Shown here: positions 1-6,547 of the stretch, piece by piece
How the letters are laid out: each line of letters starts with the position of its first letter
Numbering within the stretch: position 1 is the first letter of the stretch
Position numbers and translations under genes: made by a program
Notes under the pieces: generated by a model
Database searches by the model: none
Seen by the model: only the letters and a program-made list of their open reading frames with translations
What the model was told of the DNA's origin: nothing
DNA from: Acidilobaceae archaeon
Lineage (GTDB): Archaea; Thermoproteota; Thermoprotei_A; Sulfolobales; Acidilobaceae
Direction: 5' to 3'
Assembly: GCA_026985385.1 (NCBI GenBank)
Contig: JALSQM010000105.1
Location: 1-8,881, forward strand
DNA length: 8,881 bases

Positions 1-2
1 AG

Positions 3-74
3 ACGGGCGAGCAGAGAACCAGGAGAGTCAGCAGCATCGAGATCTGCCTCTCGAAGACCGAGGAGCAGGGCTAA
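3..74 (+). CDS. C-terminal end of an unidentified protein (partial)
   Basis: Reading from base 3 gives 23 codons and then TAA at 72-74; the gene begins outside the window. I take it as real because 21 of the 23 codons end in G or C, as in the other genes here, while the frame starting at base 1 has many A-ending codons despite staying open to 165. The visible tail ends in ICLSKTEEQG and is hydrophilic and charged. There is too little sequence to recognise a family, so no function is proposed. A hairpin and T-run follow it. Confidence 0.5.
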   Translation, partial: TGEQRTRRVSSIEICLSKTEEQG

Positions 75-88
75 CACCCCACTAAAGC

Positions 89-120
89 GGGTGGAGGCCC
101 ACCAGAGCAACAGCGTTTTT
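89..120 (+). terminator. Hairpin plus T-run after the partial gene
   Basis: GGGTGG (89-94) and CCCACC (98-103) form a 6-bp stem with a 3-nt loop. A run of five T follows at 116-120. Archaeal termination depends mainly on T-runs, so the T5 is the more relevant part. It lies 15-46 nt after the TAA of the upstream gene and well before the deoC promoter. Bases 121-210 show no gene or other clear signal. Confidence 0.35.
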
Positions 121-218
121 AGAAGCATGGAACCCCGCATCCTCCTCGCCGAGATCCCCTCCTAGCCCGTTGAACCCTGGGAACAGGCTGTATAGGCCGC
201 CAGCGGCTTCGTGCAGCC

Positions 219-228
219 CTATTTTAGG
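219..228 (+). promoter_or_regulatory. TATA box of the deoC operon
   Basis: CTATTTTAG lies about 35-43 nt before the ATG at 262. An archaeal TATA box puts the transcript start about 25 nt downstream, near 248-250, giving a leader of roughly 12 nt. This argues for ATG 262 rather than the GTG at 211, which would lie upstream of the transcript. No strong BRE is visible. Confidence 0.45.
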
Positions 229-242
229 GTTCGGCCCCACAG

Positions 243-261
243 GCTGGACGGGGCGTCCAGC
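243..261. promoter_or_regulatory. Perfect 8-3-8 inverted repeat before deoC start
   Basis: GCTGGACG (243-250), spacer GGG (251-253) and CGTCCAGC (254-261) form a perfect inverted repeat whose last base touches the A of the deoC ATG at 262. It overlaps the predicted transcription start. It could be an operator for a dimeric regulator or, if transcribed, a hairpin at the start codon. Both roles are inference; only the symmetry and position are seen. Confidence 0.4.
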
Positions 262-969
262 ATGGGGGCTAGACTAGAGGGGCTCCTGAAGGGCGTGGTC
301 TCCGGGAGGAGGGAGCTGGCGGCCATGATAGACGCCACACTCCTCTCGCCGACGGCGAGCCTCGATGAGGCCAGAAGGCTCATAGGCGACGTCGCCTCGA
401 GGGGGTTCTACTGCGCCTTGATGCCCCCGTACCACGCTAGGATCCTGGCGGGTGAGGCGGGAGACGCTGGAGTGAGGCTCTGCAGCGTCGCAGGGTTCCC
501 ATATGGCTACCAGCACTACAGGGTTAAGGCGGCCGAGGTTGAGGATCTCTCCTCCCACGGCGTTGTAGAGGTTGACGCCGTCATAAATGTTGCAGCCGTC
601 CTCTCCGGCCAGTGGGGCTATGTCGAGGAGGAGATCGGAGCCCTAGTGGACGCAGCCAGGAGGGGCGGGGCGAGGCTGAAGCTCATAGTGGAGGCTCCCC
701 TCCTAGGTGATTCGGAGCTGGAGAGGATAGCGGCTATAGCACGCAGGGTGGGTGTCGACTACTTGAAGACGAGCACTGGAGTCCTCTCGAAGGGGGGAGA
801 CCCCTACACCGTCTCTAGGCTGGTACGCCTCTCGGGTGGCATACCGGTGAAGGCCGCTGGAGGTATAAGGACTGGGCTAGACGCCCTGGTTGCTATAGCC
901 GCGGGTGCCTCTAGGATAGGGACCTCGAGCTACCTCAGGGTAATCGAGACCCTACCCGTTGAGGGGTAA
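262..969 (+). CDS. deoC: Deoxyribose-phosphate aldolase (DERA)
   Basis: Cytosolic class I aldolase that reversibly cleaves 2-deoxyribose 5-phosphate to glyceraldehyde 3-phosphate and acetaldehyde, in deoxynucleoside breakdown. With ATG 262 the protein has 235 residues, close to known crenarchaeal DERAs. The single TIM barrel shows IDATLL near residue 23, EVDAVIN with Asp105, the Schiff-base lysine Lys169 in DYLKTSTGV, and Lys197 in VKAAGGIRTG, matching the catalytic Asp/Lys/Lys of E. coli DeoC. The crenarchaeal KGGDP segment follows the Schiff-base motif. The reading frame stays open to a GTG at 211, but the family N-terminus and the TATA box favour 262. It is the first gene of an operon with the pterin-related protein, 13 nt downstream. 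No Shine-Dalgarno is obvious, consistent with a short leader. Confidence 0.95.
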   Translation: MGARLEGLLKGVVSGRRELAAMIDATLLSPTASLDEARRLIGDVASRGFYCALMPPYHARILAGEAGDAGVRLCSVAGFPYGYQHYRVKAAEVEDLSSHGVVEVDAVINVAAVLSGQWGYVEEEIGALVDAARRGGARLKLIVEAPLLGDSELERIAAIARRVGVDYLKTSTGVLSKGGDPYTVSRLVRLSGGIPVKAAGGIRTGLDALVAIAAGASRIGTSSYLRVIETLPVEG

Positions 970-982
970 GTGGGACTGAAGG

Positions 983-2485
983 GTGCCCGGCTTGGGTTGT
1001 GATAGGGGCAGGATAGTACTGCTAACAAGCAGGGCTGCCGAGGCTGTTGTGAGGCACTTCGCCAAAGGCCACCCCTGCGTTGAGGTTGTAGTACTCCCAG
1101 TCAACGTTGCAGCTTTCCTGACGGCCTCGAGCCTGGAGAGGATCATAGAATCCAGGCCCCAGCTCGCCGAGAGGCTCAGGGGCGCCTCACTCATAGTGGC
1201 CCCCGGCCTGGTCAGGGGGGATCTAACAGGGCTCTCAGAGGCCCTAGGAGTGCCCGTGGTTAAAGGAACCAAGTCAGCCACGGGGATCCCAGCCCTACTC
1301 AGCCACATAGAGAGGGGCGGGGAGCTATCCCCCAGGGAGCCAGCCGACTACGTGATCGAGGGTGGGAAGCCCCGGGGAGCCCCCAGGGGGTCGCCCTCGG
1401 TGAGGATAGGCCCGGTAGAGGTGGCCCTGAGGGGCCCCCCGCTGACTCTGGCCTCGGAGGTGCCCCCCGACAGGGATCCCCGCGATGAGGCCCCCAGGCT
1501 AGTGGGTGAGGGGGCCGAGATAGTGGTTGTCGGATCGGCCATCGACGACCCGCCCGAGGTCCTAGAGGGCAGGGTTAAGGAGGCCCTCGAGAGCGTCCCC
1601 AGCGACGTGGCAGTGATAGCCGAGGCTCCAACGCCCGCGCACGCCAGACTAGCCCTACAGGCGGGGGCCCACGGGGTCGCCTGCACGCCCGAGGTAGCCC
1701 ATAAGCTCGAGCCCCTAGAGGGCAGGGCTGTCATAGTGGCCGACCGCTCGCTGGACGATCTCTTCCTAGCCGTGGAGACCCTCAAGTCCCGCGGTGCAGT
1801 GGCGCTGGCCGACCCGGTGCTCGACATACCACTCGTAGGCTTCGCCAGGAGCATATCGAGGTACCTCGAGGCCGTCGAGAGGATAGCGGCTCCACTAGTC
1901 TTCTCAGCCGCCAACGCCGCCACTGAGGTGGAGGCGGACACCCACGGGGTCCACGCCCTCCTGGCTGCAGTGGCCGTGGAGGTGGGGGCGAGCGTGTACT
2001 ATGTAGTGGAGGACAGGTATAAGGACATGCACTCGACGGCCGAGGCCCGGGAGGCCATAATGCTCGCCGAGAAGGCCTACGAGACCGGCCTCACCGAGAG
2101 GGGGCTCCCGAGTAGGCTACTCGTCGTGAAGCAGCCCGACCCCCCACCACCCCCCAGGCTACCTCCGGGTGAGAGGGTGGGGTGGATCCCGCCGAGGCTC
2201 GACAGGGCCGGCTACTTCCTCGTCGACGTGGACCACCGCAGGGGAGTCATAGTAGCAGAGTTCAGGCCCACCCGGGGGAGCCCCGTCAGGGTGGAGGGCG
2301 AGAGCGGCCTAGCCCTGGCAAGGGCCCTCCTCTCCAGGGCCCCCGTAGCCCTGGAGCACGCCGCCTACCTGGGCTACGAGCTCTGCAAGGCGGAGCTAGC
2401 CCTAAGACTGGGCCTCACCTACACCCAGGACGACCCCCTAATACAGCCCCCCTGGAGGCGGGGTGGCAGGGGTGAGGAGGGTTAG
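983..2485 (+). CDS. Dihydropteroate synthase-related protein (DHPS-like TIM barrel + DUF4346)
   Basis: Archaeal family of about 500 residues (TIGR00284 type) related to dihydropteroate synthase; the reaction is not settled, though a role with archaeal pterin cofactors is presumed. Seen here: an N-terminal domain (about 1-130, starting RIVLLTSRAAE); a DHPS-like barrel (about 140-380) with ADPVLD near 276-281 and the signature NAATEVEADTHGVHALLA near 311-328; a proline-rich linker at 386-396; and a C-terminal DUF4346 region (about 405-485) with HAAYLGYELCKAELAL and TYTQDD. The start is GTG 983. TTG 992, with GGTG six bases before it, is a fair alternative giving three fewer residues. An in-frame TGA at 977-979 excludes earlier starts. 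It sits 13 nt after deoC, and its last 23 nt overlap mvk, suggesting translational coupling. The substrate in this organism is unknown. Confidence 0.88.
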   Translation: MPGLGCDRGRIVLLTSRAAEAVVRHFAKGHPCVEVVVLPVNVAAFLTASSLERIIESRPQLAERLRGASLIVAPGLVRGDLTGLSEALGVPVVKGTKSATGIPALLSHIERGGELSPREPADYVIEGGKPRGAPRGSPSVRIGPVEVALRGPPLTLASEVPPDRDPRDEAPRLVGEGAEIVVVGSAIDDPPEVLEGRVKEALESVPSDVAVIAEAPTPAHARLALQAGAHGVACTPEVAHKLEPLEGRAVIVADRSLDDLFLAVETLKSRGAVALADPVLDIPLVGFARSISRYLEAVERIAAPLVFSAANAATEVEADTHGVHALLAAVAVEVGASVYYVVEDRYKDMHSTAEAREAIMLAEKAYETGLTERGLPSRLLVVKQPDPPPPPRLPPGERVGWIPPRLDRAGYFLVDVDHRRGVIVAEFRPTRGSPVRVEGESGLALARALLSRAPVALEHAAYLGYELCKAELALRLGLTYTQDDPLIQPPWRRGGRGEEG

Positions 2486-3443
2486 AGCATCGGCTCCGGG
2501 GAAGGTCATACTGCTGGGGGAGCACTTCGTCGTCAAAGGCTCGAGGGCACTGGTTGCCTCAATAGACCTGAGGGCCACGGTGGAGGTCGAGCCCCGGAGC
2601 AGCTGGCCCTCACTCATAGTCAGCGAGGGCCTAGGCGCCAGCGCCGCCCTAGACGAGGGCCTGAGGGTTAGGGGTGACCCAAGGCTGGAGCCTATAGCCG
2701 CGGTGCTCGAGTGGCTGGCTGGGCAGGGCTACAGCCTGGCCCCCTTCAAGGCCCGTATCGGGGGGAGCCTACCCCCGGGGGCCGGCCTGGGCTCGAGCGC
2801 CGCCGTGGGGGCGGCCTTCGCCCTAGCCTACACGGCCCTCCACGGGGATCCCCTAGGGCCCGAGGGCCTCATGGAGGCTTCCCTGGCGGGGGAGAGGGTG
2901 GTCCACGGCAACCCCAGCGGCGTTGACCCGGCCATAGCGGCTTACGGGGGCTTCCTACTCTACAGGCGTGGCGAGGCCCCTAGGAGGCTGGATCTGAGCC
3001 TCCCCGAGGGCTACGTTGTTGTGGTTGCCGACTCGGGTATCCCGAGGAGGACCGGCGACGTGGTCTCCTTCGTCCTCGAGAGGGCTGAGGCCACGAGGCC
3101 CGCCTCCGACCTAGTCTACAGGGCGGCCGACGAGCTCGTGGGGGCAGCGGTTGAGGCCCTGAGGGCGGGGGACGCCGCGAGGCTCGGGGCCCTAATGGAT
3201 CTCGCCCACGGCCTACTAGCGGGCCTCGGCGCCTCGAGTGAGGCCCTCGAGAGGCTAGTCCACAGGGCTAGGGGGGCGGGGGCCCTCGGGGCTAAGCTCA
3301 CGGGGGCGGGCTGGGGAGGCTCGATTATAGCGCTCGCCCCCGAGGGGCTGGCGTTGAGGGTATGCTCCTCCTTGGAGGAGGCGGGGGCCCGCTGGGCGAG
3401 GCCCGTTAAGCTGGGGGTTGAGGGGGCCAGGCTGGAGGCGTAA
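2463..3443 (+). CDS. mvk: Mevalonate kinase (GHMP family)
   Basis: Phosphorylates mevalonate with ATP to 5-phosphomevalonate in the cytosol, the first committed kinase step towards archaeal ether-lipid isoprenoids. The 326 residues carry all three GHMP motifs: APGKVILLGEHFVV near 11-24 with Lys14; the phosphate loop GGSLPPGAGLGSSAA at 100-114; and LTGAGWGGS at 279-287. Asp155 in GNPSGVDPAI is the expected catalytic base and Glu144 the metal ligand candidate. Motif 3 has Trp284 where mevalonate kinases usually have Gly. GTG 2463 is preferred because GGAGG lies at 2454-2458; GTG 2472 would give MRRVRASAPGK and is possible. The start overlaps the 3' end of the preceding gene by 23 nt. No other mevalonate-pathway gene is in the window. 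Confidence 0.95.
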   Translation: MAGVRRVRASAPGKVILLGEHFVVKGSRALVASIDLRATVEVEPRSSWPSLIVSEGLGASAALDEGLRVRGDPRLEPIAAVLEWLAGQGYSLAPFKARIGGSLPPGAGLGSSAAVGAAFALAYTALHGDPLGPEGLMEASLAGERVVHGNPSGVDPAIAAYGGFLLYRRGEAPRRLDLSLPEGYVVVVADSGIPRRTGDVVSFVLERAEATRPASDLVYRAADELVGAAVEALRAGDAARLGALMDLAHGLLAGLGASSEALERLVHRARGAGALGAKLTGAGWGGSIIALAPEGLALRVCSSLEEAGARWARPVKLGVEGARLEA

Positions 3444-3457
3444 AGCTTATTAACCCT

Positions 3458-3497
3458 CCCCCAGGGGGTTATAAGTGATACGCCCCTTCCACGGGGC
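3458..3497 (+). promoter_or_regulatory. TFB promoter with TATA box and two inverted repeats
   Basis: GTTATAAG at about 3468-3475 is the best TATA box and predicts a transcript start near 3497, 13 nt before the GTG of the TFB gene. It is flanked by CCCCCAGGGGG (3458-3468), covering the BRE position, and by GCCCC-TTCCAC-GGGGC (3482-3497), covering the predicted start. Further AT-rich stretches (TTATTAA at 3448, CTATTATAG at 3502) could be alternative TATA boxes. The second inverted repeat could also help end the mvk transcript. Confidence 0.4.
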
Positions 3498-3509
3498 TTA
3501 ACTATTATA

Positions 3510-4562
3510 GTGGGGGAGCGAGGGTTGCCCGAGTCCGCAGGTAGGGGGGACACCGGGAAGTGCCCCCCCGATAAGGTGGTTCACGACCCCGAGAGGGGTG
3601 TAAAGGTCTGCGCCCTCACGGGCGAGGTCATAGAGGAGGGCATTATAGACGAGAGGATAGACTATAGGGCCTACGACGAGGAGGAGAGGAGGCGCAGGGC
3701 CCGCGTGGGCGGGCCCATATCCCCCGCGAAGCAGCACATGGGGGTGACTGTCGGGTACGCTATACCCGCAACGGGCAAGCCCCGGGGACTCGGTAGGTCG
3801 AAGAGGCTCGAGGCCATTAGGAGGGCTCTCGCCTACGGCACCACGCTCACTAGTGTGGAGAAGAACGTGAACCAGGCGCTCAAGAAGCTCGACGAGCTGG
3901 CGCAGGCACTCGACGTGCCGCCGCAGGTGAAGGAGGAGGCTGCGATGATCTACAGGGAGGCGGCGCAGAGGGGGCTAACGAGGGGTAGGAGCATAGAGAG
4001 CGTGGTGGCCGCCGCCCTATACGCTGCATGCAGGAGGCTCGGTATAGCCTGCACCCTCCAGAAGGTCGCTGAGAGCATAGGGATAAGGGAGGGCCTGGAC
4101 CCGAAGAGGGAGGTTGCGAGGTGCTACAGGCTCCTCGTCAGGGATCTAGACCTAACGATACCCGTCATAAACCCGGAGAACTACGTTAACAGGATAACGA
4201 GCGAGCTGGGGCTACCCGAGAGCGTCGCGGCCGAGGCGATAAAGATCGTTAGGATGGCTAGGGAGGCTGGGATAACCGCTGGGAAGGATCCCAGCGGCGT
4301 CGCGGCTGCTGCCGTCTACATAGCAGCGATCAAGCAGGGCTTCAGGAAGACGCAGAAGGACGTCGCGAGCAAGGCCGGCGTGACCGAGGTGACCGTGAGG
4401 AACAGGTACAAGGAGATGGTCCAGTACATAAAGGAGAAGCTCGGTATAGACATCGAGAAGCTCGAGCAGCAGAGGCTCAAGCAGGCCAAGCAGGAGAGGG
4501 CCTCCAAACCCAGACCCTCCAAGGGCGGGGTTAAGGAGGAGCTGGCAGCAAGCACAGAGTGA
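3510..4562 (+). CDS. tfb: Transcription initiation factor B (TFB, TFIIB homologue), divergent
   Basis: Recruits RNA polymerase to the TBP-TATA complex. Order of parts: zinc-ribbon region (18-40) with Cys18, Asp21, Cys34 and Thr37, the crenarchaeal pattern; B-reader/linker (about 65-118); cyclin repeat 1 (about 115-210) with RGRSIESVVAAALYAACRR; and cyclin repeat 2 (about 215-305) with AGITAGKDPSGVAAAAVYIA and the BRE-reading helix VTEVTVRNRYKE. Two things are odd. Usual archaeal TFBs have HDxGLxT and a RLRKWQ-like linker; here the segment is QHMGVTVGY and RRALAYGTT. After the second cyclin repeat comes a charged tail of about 40 residues (310-350), which most TFBs lack. It may be a paralogue rather than the main TFB. 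Start GTG 3510 gives 350 residues; TTG 3525, with GGGGGAG six bases upstream, is equally plausible (345). Its promoter is separate from the mvk operon. Confidence 0.93.
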   Translation: MGERGLPESAGRGDTGKCPPDKVVHDPERGVKVCALTGEVIEEGIIDERIDYRAYDEEERRRRARVGGPISPAKQHMGVTVGYAIPATGKPRGLGRSKRLEAIRRALAYGTTLTSVEKNVNQALKKLDELAQALDVPPQVKEEAAMIYREAAQRGLTRGRSIESVVAAALYAACRRLGIACTLQKVAESIGIREGLDPKREVARCYRLLVRDLDLTIPVINPENYVNRITSELGLPESVAAEAIKIVRMAREAGITAGKDPSGVAAAAVYIAAIKQGFRKTQKDVASKAGVTEVTVRNRYKEMVQYIKEKLGIDIEKLEQQRLKQAKQERASKPRPSKGGVKEELAASTE

Positions 4563-4590
4563 CCCCGGGGGTAGATTAAGGCCCGGCCCG

Positions 4591-4637
4591 GGAGAAAAGG
4601 ATCCTGTCCCCCAAAGTGCTGGGGGGCTCTCCTGTTT
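4591..4637. terminator. Convergent intergenic hairpin between TFB and FOR genes
   Basis: CCCCC (4608-4612) pairs with GGGGG within 4621-4626 across an 8-nt loop, and GGAGA (4591-4595) can pair with TCTCC (4628-4632) outside it. TTTT follows at 4634-4637 on the plus strand and AAAA (4595-4598) gives a T-run for the minus strand. The 84-nt gap lies between the 3' ends of two converging genes, so a two-way terminator is reasonable but unproven. Confidence 0.35.
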
Positions 4638-4646
4638 TCACCCGGG

Positions 4647-6482
4647 CTAGGGTGTGAGGCCGACGATCTGGTCTAGCTCTTGTATCGTGAAGTTCAGGCC
4701 CAGTTTTTCTAGTGTGGACCTCCTCGGGACCCCGCGCTCGTCCCAGCCCCTCATCTCATAGTACTTGGATAGCAGGGCTCTGAAGGAGTCTATGTCTAGC
4801 TTGCTCCCGGCTAAGGGCCCCTTGGTGAGGGGCTCGCGGAACCACCTAATAGGGGGCATGTCGAGGCTACGCTCCCACCCGCCGAGCTCTCTGATCCAGA
4901 GGGCCCTGATGAGGGCGTATATCCTGTCGGCCACGTTGTAGAGGTCGTCCCACGAGTACCTGACTCCCGTGGCGTGGTAGAGTAGTTTGGGGTAGTAGTC
5001 CAGGTCTAGGCCTAGCTCCACCCAGGGCAGCCTGCAGGTTGTGAAGCTCTCGAATAGGCCTCCCCTTATCCTCTGGAGCTCTATGACCTTAGCAGCCTTC
5101 TCGGGGCCGTAGGAGAACCTGTCGGTTGCGACCTCCCAGCTTATCACCCAGGCGTCCTTGTGGTGGGCTCCTATGGGGCTTGTAGCGTAGGCCAGCGCCA
5201 TCCCGGGTGCCGCGTGGCAGTCGTAAGCGCTAACCTCGAGCCCCTTGACCTGGATTGCGAACCTTATCGACTCGCCCCCAAGCCTCTCGGCGGCCCTCCT
5301 GGTCCCCTCCGCGAGCAGGTCCCCCAGGCTCGTGTCGCGGAGGGCTATCTCCCTGACTAGCTCTGCGAACCTGTCGAAGTCCCCCCACTCGATCCTCTCC
5401 TCGACTAGGCCCTTCTCACTCGCCTCCGCAGCGAAGGCCAGCACAGAGCCCAGGCTTATCGTGTCCATCCCATACTGGTCGGCGAGCCTGTTGAGCACAG
5501 CGACCTTGGATAGGTCCCCGAGGCCTATGTTGCTGCCCAGCATTGCTACGTTCTCGTAGTCTAGCTCGCTCAGCTCGCCCTCAGCGTCCCTGACCACGTT
5601 GCCGCAGGGCATGTTGCAGTTGGGGCACCCCCTCTGGGTGACCTTGAGCTCCTCCATCCTATACCCGTCTATGCCCTTATACTCGTCGAAGACCCCCTCC
5701 CTGAAGTTGTAGGTTGGGAGGACGCTGTTCTCCTGGGCCCAGTCCACGGTGGCCATAGTGCCCTGCCTCAGCCAGAACCTGTACCCCTTCTTGCCCCTCA
5801 CATCCACGTAGGCCTGGGCTCCAACCTTCTTAAGGCCCTTCTCATCGAAGAGGCTCGGCTCCCCCGTTCCTATGACTACAACTGCCTTGAGCTTCTTGGA
5901 GCCCATCACGGCGCCGATGCCGGGCCTGCCACCGCTCCTCCCCTCTTGGCTTATGATGGTTGCGAATCTCACCATCCTCTCCCCCGCGGGTCCTATGAGT
6001 AGTATGCCCGCCTGCTTGCCGTACTCGCTCCGCAGCTTCCTCTCGGCATCCCATGTGTTGAGGCCCCAGAGGTGGTCCGCGTCGAGGAAGTCGACCTTAC
6101 CGTCCCTCACCACGAGCACGGTTGGCTTCTCGGCCCTACCCTTAACCACTATGGCGTCGAGCCCCGCCTTCCTCATCTGGACTGATGCCAGCGAGCCTAT
6201 GTTGCCGTCCCCATAGCCGCCGGTGAGGGGGCTCTTAGCCGCCACCACGAGCTTACCGCTACTCGGCAGGGGGAGCCCGCTGAGGGGGCCAACAGCGAAT
6301 ATCAGCAGGTTCTCCGGCCCCAGAGGGTCAGCGCCCCTCGGGAGGTACTCCCAGAGGATCCTAGCGGCGAGGCCCCTGCCCCCGATGAAGTCCCTAGCCC
6401 ACTCACCGGGATACTCTACGAGCTCATACTCCTTCCTCGATAGGTCGACCCAGAGGATCCTGCCGTGCCAGCCCTTTACCAC
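4647..6482 (-). CDS. for: Formaldehyde:ferredoxin oxidoreductase (tungsten AOR family)
   Basis: Oxidises short aldehydes to acids with ferredoxin as acceptor, using tungstopterin and one [4Fe-4S] cluster in the cytosol. With GTG 6482 it has 611 residues; Pyrococcus FOR has about 619. The N-terminus VKGWHGRILWVDL, the pterin-binding stretch AAKSPLTGGYGDGNIGS, SQEGRSGGRPG and AVMGSKKLKAV, and the cluster motif GCPNCNMPCGNVV (Cys286, Cys289, Cys293), with Cys483 in TTCRLPW, match FOR much better than AOR or GOR. The active-site region ELDYENV and GAHHK are present. A short segment after ISWEVA is about a dozen residues shorter than in Pyrococcus. GTG 6482 is chosen over GTG 6491 because GGGGTG lies six bases before it and it aligns with the Pyrococcus start. 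The physiological substrate may be another aldehyde. No dedicated ferredoxin or cofactor gene is nearby. Confidence 0.95.
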   Translation of the reverse strand: MVKGWHGRILWVDLSRKEYELVEYPGEWARDFIGGRGLAARILWEYLPRGADPLGPENLLIFAVGPLSGLPLPSSGKLVVAAKSPLTGGYGDGNIGSLASVQMRKAGLDAIVVKGRAEKPTVLVVRDGKVDFLDADHLWGLNTWDAERKLRSEYGKQAGILLIGPAGERMVRFATIISQEGRSGGRPGIGAVMGSKKLKAVVVIGTGEPSLFDEKGLKKVGAQAYVDVRGKKGYRFWLRQGTMATVDWAQENSVLPTYNFREGVFDEYKGIDGYRMEELKVTQRGCPNCNMPCGNVVRDAEGELSELDYENVAMLGSNIGLGDLSKVAVLNRLADQYGMDTISLGSVLAFAAEASEKGLVEERIEWGDFDRFAELVREIALRDTSLGDLLAEGTRRAAERLGGESIRFAIQVKGLEVSAYDCHAAPGMALAYATSPIGAHHKDAWVISWEVATDRFSYGPEKAAKVIELQRIRGGLFESFTTCRLPWVELGLDLDYYPKLLYHATGVRYSWDDLYNVADRIYALIRALWIRELGGWERSLDMPPIRWFREPLTKGPLAGSKLDIDSFRALLSKYYEMRGWDERGVPRRSTLEKLGLNFTIQELDQIVGLTP

Positions 6483-6488
6483 ACCTAA

Positions 6489-6494
6489 CACCCC
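6489..6494 (-). promoter_or_regulatory. Ribosome binding site deciding the FOR start
   Basis: On the minus strand GGGGTG (6494 to 6489) is followed by six bases and then GTG at 6482. The alternative GTG at 6491 lies inside this site and has no comparable motif upstream. Confidence 0.5.
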
Positions 6495-6539
6495 AAGCCA
6501 CGCCCTACAAGTCCTCGAGCCTCTCAGTGGTTGTGGGGC

Positions 6540-6547
6540 TTTTATTA
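6540..6547 (-). promoter_or_regulatory. TATA box of the FOR gene
   Basis: TAATAAAA on the minus strand predicts a transcript start near 6517, a leader of about 35 nt holding the GGGGTG ribosome site. The box overlaps the TAA stop of the upstream minus-strand gene (6547-6545), so FOR probably has its own promoter even though the two genes run the same way. Confidence 0.45.

Noticed and set aside
1..165. Open frame from base 1 to the TAG at 163-165
   Set aside because: Its codons often end in A, unlike the genes here, and it conflicts with the frame from base 3, which has strong GC third positions.
1348..1941. 197-codon minus-strand frame inside the DHPS-related gene
   Set aside because: Ser/Ala/Thr-rich low-complexity translation typical of the antisense of a GC-rich gene; the plus-strand frame has clear family motifs.
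2138..2173. Proline-codon run as a possible frameshift or repeat
   Set aside because: It is a natural linker between barrel and DUF4346 and the frame continues correctly into the C-terminal domain.
2182..2926. Plus-strand frames at 2182-2475 and 2711-2926
   Set aside because: Arg/Pro/Gly-rich shifted frames within the DHPS-related and mevalonate kinase genes, without any recognisable motif.
3561..3623. Apparent loss of two zinc-ribbon cysteines in TFB
   Set aside because: CPPD...CxxT instead of CxxC...CxxC is known in crenarchaeal TFBs such as Sulfolobus TFB1, so it is a lineage feature and not a defect.
3498..3737. 79-codon minus-strand frame at the TFB promoter and start
   Set aside because: It overlaps the TFB zinc-ribbon coding region and promoter, and is Pro/Leu/Gly-rich without a family match.
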